A stretch of DNA of 10,325 bases from SIG587 sp045649505 (GTDB lineage: Bacteria > Bacillota > Clostridia > Oscillospirales > Acutalibacteraceae). Below are positions 1 to 5,821 of this stretch, piece after piece. Under the pieces are notes generated by a model. It was not told where the DNA came from. It did not search any database and saw only the letters and a program-made list of their open reading frames with translations. Each line of letters starts with the position of its first letter. Within the stretch, counting starts at the first letter, position 1. The translations under genes and the position numbers were made by a program. The stretch is taken from the NCBI GenBank assembly GCA_045649505.1, contig JAZRQA010000049.1, forward strand, positions 1 to 10,325. Reading direction: 5' to 3'.

Positions 1-93
1 ATTGACTGATTTTTCAAAAAGTCGTCAAAGGTCATGCCGTATTGCTCACACATCTGCTCGTAATACTCGGTTGTTTCTTCAAGCAAAAAGTCC
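1..93. repeat. Artefactual duplicate of the short library insert (copy 1)
   Basis: Positions 1-93 are identical to 182-274; position 94 also matches 275, but it is the first base of the adapter. The copy encodes, on the minus strand, the same stretch of the FKBP lipoprotein as 182-274. Because an adapter separates the copies, this is a short insert joined to itself through the adapter, not a biological duplication. A short-insert read probably extended the contig end. Confidence 0.93.
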
Positions 94-177
94 AAGTCGG
101 ATCGTAGCCATGTCGTTCTGTGAGCCAAGGAGTTGACTATAAAGCTTGTCTTCCTAAGACCGCTTGGCCTCCGACTT
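94..177. other. Sequencing adapter contamination (MGI/BGI DNBSEQ adapter with 10-nt barcode)
   Basis: Positions 94-135 (42 nt, beginning AAGTCGGATCGTAGCC and ending AAGGAGTTG) are, from memory of the published adapters, the MGI read-2 adapter. Positions 146-177 are the reverse complement of the 32-nt read-1 adapter (AAGTCGGAGGCCAAGC...). Exactly 10 nt (136-145, ACTATAAAGC) lie between them, the length of an MGI sample barcode. The same genomic segment flanks the adapter on both sides (1-93 and 182-274), which is the insert-adapter-insert order of a rolling-circle DNA nanoball. This block is not organismal DNA. Confidence 0.96.
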
Positions 178-942
178 AGTCATTGACTGATTTTTCAAAA
201 AGTCGTCAAAGGTCATGCCGTATTGCTCACACATCTGCTCGTAATACTCGGTTGTTTCTTCAAGCAAAAAGTCCATCTCTGTTTCGGGGTATGTTTTGGT
301 TTTGCTTGACTCTATAATCATATCGCAAAGATAATCCTTAAAAGCGCGCATCTTTACATCGTCGTTATATTTTTTTGCTGTTTCAAAGCCCAATTTCTTT
401 GCAACGCTTAAGGTGATTTCAGGTATTGCCTGACGTGTGCCGCTTTTTACGGTAATATCAAAAGAAACAGGCTTGCCGCTCAAATCTTCATTGTTGGGGT
501 AGGGGTCGGGGAATTTGATGTTGATGGTGATTTTTTTGTTAAGAGAAGCACCGACAATGCCACTTTCAAAGCCGTCAATCATTGAGCCTGAGCCGATGGT
601 AAGCTCATAACCTTCAGCAGAGCCGCCCTCAAAAGTTTTGCCGTCCATTTTACCAACAAAATCAATAACAACGGTATCGCCGTTTTCAACCTTGTCTTGG
701 TTTGTCAATTCGCGTGTTTCAAGAAGATTTAAGGCTGATAAATCTTCACGGACAAGCAGGTCAAGGTATTCTTTAAACTCTTTTGAAGAAGAGTCAACCG
801 TTATGTCCTTGTATTTTCCAAGCTCTACATATTTTTCAAGATTGCTGTAGTTGTAAAGAAGGGTATTCATTTTGCCCTTGCAGCCCGTCAATAACAAAGA
901 GAACACTATAAGTGTGCAAATGAGAGAATATAACTTTTTCAT
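178..942 (-). CDS. FKBP/trigger-factor-like peptidyl-prolyl isomerase lipoprotein, C-terminus missing
   Basis: Predicted secreted foldase anchored in the outer leaflet of the membrane. The start chosen is ATG at 942 (MKKLYSLI...), 9 nt after an AAAGG ribosome binding site at 952-956; a TTG two codons upstream is less likely. A lipoprotein signal peptide ends in LLTGC (lipidated Cys about residue 21). An FKBP-type domain follows at about residues 86-168 (NGDTVVIDFVGKMDGKTFEGG, ..GSGSMIDGFESGIVG.., FPDPYPN), in the form seen in trigger factor. The next ~85 residues are helical and charged, like the trigger factor C-terminal chaperone arm (ITLSVAKKLGF, YEQMCEQYGMTFDDFLKNQ). The frame stays open to a stop at 154-156, but residues encoded below 178 (KSEAKRS) come from adapter, so the true C-terminus is unknown. 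The ribosome-associated Tig is unlikely because of the lipobox. No clear minus-strand promoter was found upstream. Confidence 0.85.
182..274. repeat. Genomic copy of the duplicated segment (copy 2)
   Basis: This copy is identical to 1-93 but runs on into unique sequence from 275, so it is the true genomic copy. Positions 178-181 (AGTC), between the adapter and this copy, may also be genomic and would make the insert about 97 bp. Confidence 0.9.
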
Positions 943-984
943 AACCAAAAACCTTTCGAATTTTATTAAAAAAGTAAATTTCGC

Positions 985-1013
985 TTGACATAAGTCAATA
1001 TTTATATTATTAT
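985..1013 (+). promoter_or_regulatory. Sigma-A promoter of tRNA-Leu
   Basis: TTGACA at 985-990, a 17-nt spacer and TATTAT at 1008-1013; transcription would start near 1020, a few bases before the tRNA 5' end at 1027. The -35 lies in a small inverted repeat (TTGAC-ATAA-GTCAA, 985-998). Confidence 0.75.
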
Positions 1014-1026
1014 ATTTTATACGCCC

Positions 1027-1113
1027 GCCGCTGTGGTGGAATAGGCAGACACAAGGGACTTAAAATCCCTCGTTGGCGACAACGTACCGGTTCAAGTCCG
1101 GTCAGCGGCACCA
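1027..1113 (+). tRNA. tRNA-Leu (anticodon UAA)
   Basis: An 87-nt class II tRNA with encoded CCA (1111-1113). The acceptor stem is GCCGCTG (1027-1033) with CAGCGGC (1103-1109), discriminator A1110. The anticodon stem AGGGA/TCCCT encloses loop CTTAAAA with anticodon TAA at 1061-1063, reading UUA. A long variable arm (about 1071-1083, CGTTGGCGACAACG) and a T arm with GGTTCAAGTCC complete it. It has its own promoter and terminator, so it is a monocistronic tRNA gene. Confidence 0.97.
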
Positions 1114-1150
1114 AAAAGAAAGACACGATGAATATCGTGTCTTTCTTTTT
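1113..1150 (+). terminator. Rho-independent terminator of tRNA-Leu
   Basis: A perfect 17-bp stem (AAAAAGAAAGACACGAT, 1113-1129, with 1134-1150) and a GAAT loop, its 3' arm ending in TTTTT. It begins at the final A of the tRNA CCA end. Confidence 0.9.
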
Positions 1151-1154
1151 GTGT

Positions 1155-1342
1155 TTGTGTCCGCAGGACACAATATCGTTTGCGAGTTTACTCGCAACAT
1201 CATTTATCCGTAGGATAACATCATTCTGCTTTGGTGGACACAAAACGAGGTTACCTTACGGCAAACAGTGCCCAGCTTCGTACAAACGATGTGGGCATTT
1301 GCCCAACGATGTTGCACTTCATGCAACATTATGCTAATGTTG
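1155..1342. repeat. Array of short hairpins with regular 6-nt spacers
   Basis: At least six small inverted repeats lie in tandem. They are TTGTGTCC-GCA-GGACACAA (1155-1173), TTGCGAGT-TT-ACTCGCAA (1180-1197), TTATCC-GTA-GGATAA (1204-1218), TGGGCA-TT-TGCCCA (1292-1305), TTGCA-CTTCA-TGCAA (1312-1326) and an overlapping CAACATTA-TGC-TAATGTTG (1324-1342). Spacers between adjacent stems are 6 nt: ATATCG, CATCAT, CATCAT, then ACGATG before and after the 1292-1305 stem. The middle part (1225-1285) is less regular. It repeats GGACACAA (1236-1243), which could pair with 1155-1162, and TGCCCA (1269-1274), which could pair with 1292-1297. Function unknown; stem sequences differ, so it is not a simple sequence repeat or a CRISPR. 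Confidence 0.7.
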
Positions 1343-1605
1343 TTGAAATTGCAAATCATTTTGTGGCATTATACTTTTCTTTCGCACGACTTAGTAAAAT
1401 AGACCTTACCGCTTCGTATATATCAATGCTAAAATCAAGTGCATATGCATTTATTACCTATAATACGGATGCAATTATTGAAATATCGGTTAACTTAAGC
1501 GGCCTTTCTTTTGTTCAGTCAATGTTGGGCGTGTTTTACACATTGATTTTATTGACAATGCTAATTAGTAATGCTCCAAAAATAGAAAGTATAAATAAAA
1601 ATTAA
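1309..1605 (+). pseudogene. Probable 5'-truncated membrane-protein ORF
   Basis: An open frame runs into the terminator stem at 1604. In-frame starts are a TTG at 1231 and ATGs at 1309 and 1321; none has a ribosome binding site, and all lie inside the hairpin array. The first ~25 codons after 1309 therefore look like array sequence read by chance. From about codon 14 it becomes protein-like (ANHFVALYFSFARLSKIDLT), and near the end there is a convincing transmembrane helix (FVQSMLGVFYTLILLTMLIS). The YFSF...GVFYTLILLTMLIS layout vaguely recalls the pore-helix/second-helix layout of two-helix potassium channels, but no TVGYGD filter is present; this is a weak guess. The stop codon abutting a terminator supports a once-real gene whose 5' end was lost to the array. 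Confidence 0.35.
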
Positions 1606-1630
1606 GCCGTGAATTTCACGGCTTTTATTT
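1604..1630. terminator. Bidirectional intrinsic terminator
   Basis: Inverted repeat AAGCCGTGAA (1604-1613) and TTCACGGCTT (1615-1624), a 9-10 bp stem. It is followed on the plus strand by TTATTTTTT and on the minus strand by AATTTTTATTT. It lies between the convergent ORF ending at 1605 and the minus-strand micro-gene ending at 1625. Confidence 0.8.
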
Positions 1631-1729
1631 TTTGTTTTCAATATTATTCATATGTTGCTTCAATATTAGGTTTATATATTGCGAAAGGGAACGGTCATCA
1701 TATTCGGACTTTTCTTTTAAGGGTTTCAT
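1625..1729 (-). CDS. 34-aa protein resembling the helical part of a ribbon-helix-helix protein
   Basis: ATG at 1729 is preceded 6 nt upstream by a good ribosome binding site, GAGGTG (1736-1741), and the stop at 1625 abuts a bidirectional terminator, so this very short frame has real gene punctuation. The product begins MKPLKEKSEYDD and contains DDRSLSQYINLILKQHM. That is the pattern of helix B in Arc/MetJ-type ribbon-helix-helix antitoxins and repressors (small turn, RSxSxYI, hydrophobic helix, basic end). The usual N-terminal DNA-contacting beta strand is absent, so it may be a shortened paralogue, a remnant or a dimerisation micro-protein. No toxin gene lies next to it. A TATAAT sits at 1748-1753 on this strand without a well-spaced -35. 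It is divergent from the PH-domain gene. Confidence 0.6.
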   Translation of the reverse strand: MKPLKEKSEYDDRSLSQYINLILKQHMNNIENKK

Positions 1730-1773
1730 TATTTTCACCTCAATAATATTATAGGATAAAATATTAAATAATA

Positions 1774-1802
1774 TTGACAAGTAGCATAAAGCAAGATAAA
1801 AT
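1774..1802 (+). promoter_or_regulatory. Sigma-A promoter of the PH-domain gene
   Basis: TTGACA at 1774-1779, a 17-nt spacer and TAAAAT at 1797-1802, giving a leader of about 20 nt before the ATG at 1832. Confidence 0.8.
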
Positions 1803-1831
1803 GAGATTATATTGAAAAGGAGGAAATCATA

Positions 1832-2206
1832 ATGATTGATTTTAAAAATGCAAGTTATTTTAAATTAAAGGCAGTAGATAATTCTACATATGCTTCTGCA
1901 ATTTCCGCTACATTTGCAGATGGAGAAAACATTTTATCTACCTTTAAAGGCATTCGTGATGGCGTTGTATTTACAAACAAAAGGATAATTGCAATAAATG
2001 TACAAGGGCTTACCGGTACAAAAAAAGATTTTACTTCTTTACCATACAGCAAAATACAAGCATTTTCAGTAGAAACAGCTGGAGTTTTTGATTTAGATAG
2101 TGAGTTAGAACTTTGGTTTTCAGGACTTGGTAAGGTAAAGTTTGAATTTGTTAAAACTGCTAATGTTTCTGCAATTTGTAAAATGATTTCAGAAAGAGTA
2201 TTATAA
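1832..2206 (+). CDS. Small bacterial PH-domain protein
   Basis: A 124-aa protein made almost entirely of one bacterial PH-like domain (bPH family). The recognisable core is GVVFTNKRIIAINVQG at residues 44-59, the strand-turn-strand typical of these domains, followed by LPYSKIQAFSVE (70-81) and the acidic/aromatic strands DLDSELELWF and KVKFEF (88-106). A C-terminal helix ends in ICKMISERVL. There is no signal peptide or membrane segment, so it is probably cytoplasmic. The biochemical role of this family is not known; a protein or membrane-surface scaffold is plausible. The start is fixed by AAAGGAGG (1816-1823) 8 nt upstream. It is a single-gene unit with its own promoter and terminator, and is visibly more AT-rich in codon choice than ileS and feoB, as many accessory genes are. 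Confidence 0.85.
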   Translation: MIDFKNASYFKLKAVDNSTYASAISATFADGENILSTFKGIRDGVVFTNKRIIAINVQGLTGTKKDFTSLPYSKIQAFSVETAGVFDLDSELELWFSGLGKVKFEFVKTANVSAICKMISERVL

Positions 2207-2271
2207 TTTAGAAAAACTTGATTTTCAGGCACATTTTATTCGTGTCATTAAGTTCAAAATACCAAAAAATT

Positions 2272-2303
2272 AAGGGACTGTTTTTTACAGTCCTTTTATT
2301 TTT
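2272..2303 (+). terminator. Intrinsic terminator of the PH-domain gene
   Basis: Stem AAGGGACTGT (2272-2281) with ACAGTCCTTT (2287-2296), one G-T pair, loop TTTTT, followed by a T-rich tail to 2303. Confidence 0.85.
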
Positions 2304-2305
2304 AT

Positions 2306-2393
2306 CCAATCCGAAGGATTGGTATATAATCTCGATTTAGCGAGTGTGTAATCAGTTCGCTTTGCGAACTGTACGTCATCAAGGCTTAAGCCT
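2306..2393. repeat. Second cluster of short palindromes
   Basis: Inverted repeats CCAATCC-GAA-GGATTGG (2306-2322), CTCG-ATTTAG-CGAG (2331-2344), CAGTTCGC-TTT-GCGAACTG (2353-2371) and the perfect palindrome AGGCTTAAGCCT (2382-2393). They are separated by AT-rich 8-10 nt spacers, the last containing TCATC. The style matches the array at 1155-1342 but the spacing is looser. It lies between the terminator of the PH gene and the ileS promoter and encodes nothing visible. Confidence 0.6.
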
Positions 2394-2455
2394 AGTATTT
2401 TTTCTTTGCATTGATTTATAAACATTTTTTGCACCCCTAAATACGCTCTTTTTGA

Positions 2456-2484
2456 TTGACAAAGCCGCCTGTATGCGATATAAT
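2456..2484 (+). promoter_or_regulatory. Consensus sigma-A promoter of ileS
   Basis: TTGACA (2456-2461), 17-nt spacer, TATAAT (2479-2484): a perfect consensus. The expected start near 2491 leaves a leader of about 36 nt, too short for a T-box. Confidence 0.88.
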
Positions 2485-2526
2485 AATGCTTGATTATATA
2501 TGATTATGCATGGGAGTGCTTAACTT

Positions 2527-5500
2527 ATGAAATACAATGAGTTATCTTCAAAGCCTTGCTTCTCTGAAATACATGAAGAGGTAAGTAATTTTTGGAAAAA
2601 AGACAAGATTTTTGAAAAATCTGTTGCCAAGAATGAAGAAAAAGAGGTTGTCTTTTATGACGGACCTCCTTTCCCCACAGGTAAGCCCCACCACGGAACG
2701 GTACTTGTATCTTTCATTAAGGATATGATTGCCCGCTACTGGACAATGAAGGGCTTCAGCGTACCCAGAGTATGGGGCTGGGATTGCCACGGTCTTCCTA
2801 TTGAAAATCAGGCTGAGTCCTTAATGGGAATTACCGACAAAAACGAAATAGAGGATTCTATCGGTATCGATAAATTCAATGAAAAGTGTTTTGAAATTGT
2901 TTCAAACAATAATGAATCCTGGCGTGAATATATTGAGCAAATGGCTCGCTGGGTTGATTATGATAACGCCTATAAAACAATGAATCCTTCCTTTATGGAA
3001 AGCGTTATGTGGGCATTCAAAACCTGCTACGATAAGGGACTTATCTATAAGGATTACCGAGTAACCCCTTACTGTACCCACTGCGAAACCTCACTTTCCA
3101 TTTCCGATACACGCGAGTCCGATTCTACACGTCCGCGTCAGGACCGCTGGATAGTTGTAAAGTTTAAGACCGATGATGTTTTAGAAGGTAAGCCTGTATA
3201 TCTACTTGCCTGGACGACGACTCCGTGGACCTTGCCTTCAAATATGTGCCTTGCTGTTGGCGCAACCCTGACCTACGCTTATGTCGAGGTTGGTGACGAA
3301 ATTTTTGTTGCAGGTAAAGAGACTCTTGCTAACTTTGAAAAGGTTTTCGGCAAAGAGCCTAAGATAATAAAGGAATGTGTGGGCACTGAGCTTGTCGGTA
3401 AATCGTATGAGCCTCTCTTCCCGTATTTTGCCGATAAAAAGGAGACAAACAGTGCGGCGTTTACCGTCGTGACTGCTGATTATGTCGGCTCTGAAGAGGG
3501 TGTAGGTATTGTTCATACCGCACCTGCATTCGGTGAGGATGACTATTGGACCTGCAAAAACAACCGCATTCCGCTCGTTAATCCTGTGGATTCCAAAGGC
3601 CGCTTTACCGAGGAGATTACCGACTTTTTCCCGTTGCAGGGCGAAAAGAATGTAATCGAGATGAACCCGATAGTTATTCGCTTCCTGTATGAAAATTCTA
3701 AAGCCGTTGCTGACGGTACTATAGAGCATAACTATCCCCATTGCTGGCGTTGTAAGCGTCCGCTTATCTATAAGGCAATGGATGCCTATTATTTTGATAT
3801 CGGCAAGATTAAGGACCGCCTTATCGAGCTTAACGAGCAGATAAACTGGATTCCCGAAACTGTTAAGCACGGTCGCTTCGGCAACTGGCTCGAGGGTGCG
3901 CGTGACTGGAACATATCCCGTAACCGCTATTGGAGTACTCCTATTCCCATTTGGAAATGCGACCACGAGGGTTGTAATCACGAAGAGGTTCTCGGTAGCG
4001 TTGAGGAAATATATAACAAATCCGGCATCAAACTCACCGACCTGCACAGACAGTTTATGGACGAGGTAACCTACACCTGTCCCGTTTGTGGCGGTACTAT
4101 GCGCCGTATTCCCGAGGTGCTTGACTGTTGGTTTGAAAGCGGAAGCGTTCCCTTTGCGCAAAAGCATTATCCCTTTGAAAACAAAGAGTGGTTTGACAGC
4201 CATTTCCCTTGTGATTTTATTGTAGAATACACAGGTCAGATTCGTTGCTGGTTCTATTATCTGCACGTTCTTGCAGTAGCTCTGTTTGACCGTCCCGCCT
4301 TCCAGAACTGTGTTGTTCACGGAACTATTCTTGCTAAGGACGGCAAAAAGCTTTCTAAATCTTCAAAGAACTATACCGATCCTATGGAATTGATGCGCAA
4401 ATACGGCACAGATGCGCTGCGTCTATATTTGTATCAGACCAACGCAATGCTCATAGGTGACCTAATGTTTGATGACGACGGAATTATGGACGCGTATCAG
4501 CAATTGATACTCCCGTTCTGGAATGCCTGCAACTTCTTTATTTCCTATGCAAATATTGATGATTACCGTCCGTTGTGCGATGTTATACCCGACAGTAACA
4601 ATCAGCTTGATAAGTGGGTGCTTGCTAAACTGTATCAGACCGAAAAGGCCATCAGCGAAAATATGGATAATTATCAGATTAACCATTATATTGAGCATAT
4701 GCTTTCATTGGTTGACGGTATTACGAACTGGTACATCCGCCGTTCAAGAAGAAGATTCTGGGCAACGGGACTTACCGAGGATAAGAAACAGGCATACGAT
4801 ACCTTATATTATGTTCTTGTCAACACCGCTAAGCTTTTTGCACCGGTAGCCCCGATAATTGCAGAGAAAATTTATAAGCTGTTTACCGAAGATTATTCTG
4901 TGCATTTGGCTTCGTGGCCCGATATTCCAAATACATTCAAAAATGAAGAACTCGTTAAAAATATTGACCTTGTGCAGGAGGTTATCACACTCGCCCGTTC
5001 TATTCGTAATAAAAACCGTGTGAAGAACCGTCAGCCCTTAAGTGAGCTCAAACTTGCAATATCCGACACGAGCCGACTTGCGAGCATTGCGGAATTTACC
5101 GATGTAATTGCAGAAGAGCTGAATGTTAAGCGCGTTGAACTTATTGAGGAAGCAAGCAATATTGCAACCGTTAAATACGACCCCAATTTCAACGAGATAC
5201 GCAATCGTTACTCCACTCGTATTTCCGATATTATTAAGGCTATTAAGTCAAATAAATATCGAATTGAGGGAGAAGATGCTATACTTGAAATAAACGGTTT
5301 CGAGGAGACCTTTGATAAGAGTATTATTCTTGTAACCTATATCGCAAAGGAGGGCCTGTTTGTTGCCAGTCAGAACGGAATTGTCGTATCCCTTGACCTG
5401 ACAATAACCGACGAGCTTCGCGCAGAGGGCCTTGCGCGTGAAATAGTGCGTAATATTCAGGACACCCGTAAAAAAATCGGTTGCGAGATAATGGATGAAA

Positions 5501-5661
5501 TTCTTATCTGCTCTGATTCGGATTTGTTCCCCAATGAGTGGGCAGAATATATCTGCAGTGAAACCATGAGCAAACTCGGTGAGATTGATGCTCCTGATGC
5601 CACCGTAGAGGTGCAAACCGAAAACGGTCAAAATATTAAGCTTTATATTAAGAAAATATAA
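2527..5661 (+). CDS. ileS: Isoleucyl-tRNA synthetase, long (eukaryote-like/type 2) form
   Basis: Class I synthetase that charges tRNA-Ile with isoleucine in the cytoplasm and hydrolyses mischarged valine. It has 1044 aa, longer than most bacterial type 1 enzymes. The catalytic domain has GPPFPTG (46-52) and the HIGH-equivalent H55-H56-G57-T58, where the final His is replaced by Thr; GWDCHGLP follows at 84-91. The CP1 editing domain has TTTPWTLPSN (230-239) and HTAPAFGEDDY (330-340). CxxC pairs at C183/C186, C406/C409 and C518/C521 are probable zinc ligands. Next are WNISRNRYWSTPIPIW (461-476), DCWFESGS, the KMSKS loop as KLSKS (608-612), and the anticodon-binding region with WYIRRSRRRFW (735 on). 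The start is ATG at 2527 with GGGAG (2512-2516) 10 nt upstream. It is a single-gene unit. The altered HIGH motif and KLSKS suggest the type 2 subclass, associated with mupirocin insensitivity; that is inference. Confidence 0.97.
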   Translation: MKYNELSSKPCFSEIHEEVSNFWKKDKIFEKSVAKNEEKEVVFYDGPPFPTGKPHHGTVLVSFIKDMIARYWTMKGFSVPRVWGWDCHGLPIENQAESLMGITDKNEIEDSIGIDKFNEKCFEIVSNNNESWREYIEQMARWVDYDNAYKTMNPSFMESVMWAFKTCYDKGLIYKDYRVTPYCTHCETSLSISDTRESDSTRPRQDRWIVVKFKTDDVLEGKPVYLLAWTTTPWTLPSNMCLAVGATLTYAYVEVGDEIFVAGKETLANFEKVFGKEPKIIKECVGTELVGKSYEPLFPYFADKKETNSAAFTVVTADYVGSEEGVGIVHTAPAFGEDDYWTCKNNRIPLVNPVDSKGRFTEEITDFFPLQGEKNVIEMNPIVIRFLYENSKAVADGTIEHNYPHCWRCKRPLIYKAMDAYYFDIGKIKDRLIELNEQINWIPETVKHGRFGNWLEGARDWNISRNRYWSTPIPIWKCDHEGCNHEEVLGSVEEIYNKSGIKLTDLHRQFMDEVTYTCPVCGGTMRRIPEVLDCWFESGSVPFAQKHYPFENKEWFDSHFPCDFIVEYTGQIRCWFYYLHVLAVALFDRPAFQNCVVHGTILAKDGKKLSKSSKNYTDPMELMRKYGTDALRLYLYQTNAMLIGDLMFDDDGIMDAYQQLILPFWNACNFFISYANIDDYRPLCDVIPDSNNQLDKWVLAKLYQTEKAISENMDNYQINHYIEHMLSLVDGITNWYIRRSRRRFWATGLTEDKKQAYDTLYYVLVNTAKLFAPVAPIIAEKIYKLFTEDYSVHLASWPDIPNTFKNEELVKNIDLVQEVITLARSIRNKNRVKNRQPLSELKLAISDTSRLASIAEFTDVIAEELNVKRVELIEEASNIATVKYDPNFNEIRNRYSTRISDIIKAIKSNKYRIEGEDAILEINGFEETFDKSIILVTYIAKEGLFVASQNGIVVSLDLTITDELRAEGLAREIVRNIQDTRKKIGCEIMDEILICSDSDLFPNEWAEYICSETMSKLGEIDAPDATVEVQTENGQNIKLYIKKI

Positions 5662-5668
5662 AAAATTA

Positions 5669-5704
5669 AAAAAATCAGACATTCGTTCGGATGTCTGATT
5701 TTTT
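5669..5704 (+). terminator. Intrinsic terminator of ileS
   Basis: Stem ATCAGACAT (5674-5682) with ATGTCTGAT (5691-5699), extended by A/T pairs 5669-5673 with 5700-5704. The loop is TCGTTCGG and the run of Ts ends at 5704. It lies 8 nt past the ileS stop. Confidence 0.88.
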
Positions 5705-5762
5705 ATACTATTGTATACAAAAGATTTCTTATTACCTTTAAAAAACAACTTATAAAAAAGTG

Positions 5763-5791
5763 TTGCCAATAAATAGAAATTATCGTATAAT
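5763..5791 (+). promoter_or_regulatory. Sigma-A promoter of cysK
   Basis: TTGCCA (5763-5768), 17-nt spacer, TATAAT (5786-5791). The leader is about 24 nt to the ATG at 5822, so no room for an S-box or T-box riboswitch. Confidence 0.8.
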
Positions 5792-5821
5792 AAATGGGTA
5801 CTATTTTTAAGGGATGAAGTT

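Noticed and set aside
1..275. Long direct repeat suggesting a tandem duplication or insertion target site
   Set aside because: The sequence between the copies is a library adapter with barcode, so the repeat is technical.
638..850. Plus-strand ORF of 70 codons
   Set aside because: Shadow of the FKBP lipoprotein gene; no ribosome binding site and an unnatural composition.
1010..1243. Minus-strand ORF of 77 codons across the tRNA
   Set aside because: It is antisense to tRNA-Leu; the peptide part GLEPVRCRQRGILSPLCLP is the well-known false translation of leucine tRNA genes.
1155..1342. CRISPR array
   Set aside because: There is no conserved repeat; the stems differ from each other, the constant parts are only 6 nt, and no cas genes are near.
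1832..2232. Minus-strand ORF opposite the PH-domain gene
   Set aside because: The plus-strand gene has a promoter, ribosome binding site, domain match and terminator; the minus frame has none.
2400..2526. T-box riboswitch before ileS
   Set aside because: The leader after the consensus promoter is about 36 nt and no T-box motif is visible in the region.
3238..4320. Minus-strand ORF of 360 codons
   Set aside because: Antisense to ileS, whose frame carries all the family motifs; a codon-bias shadow.
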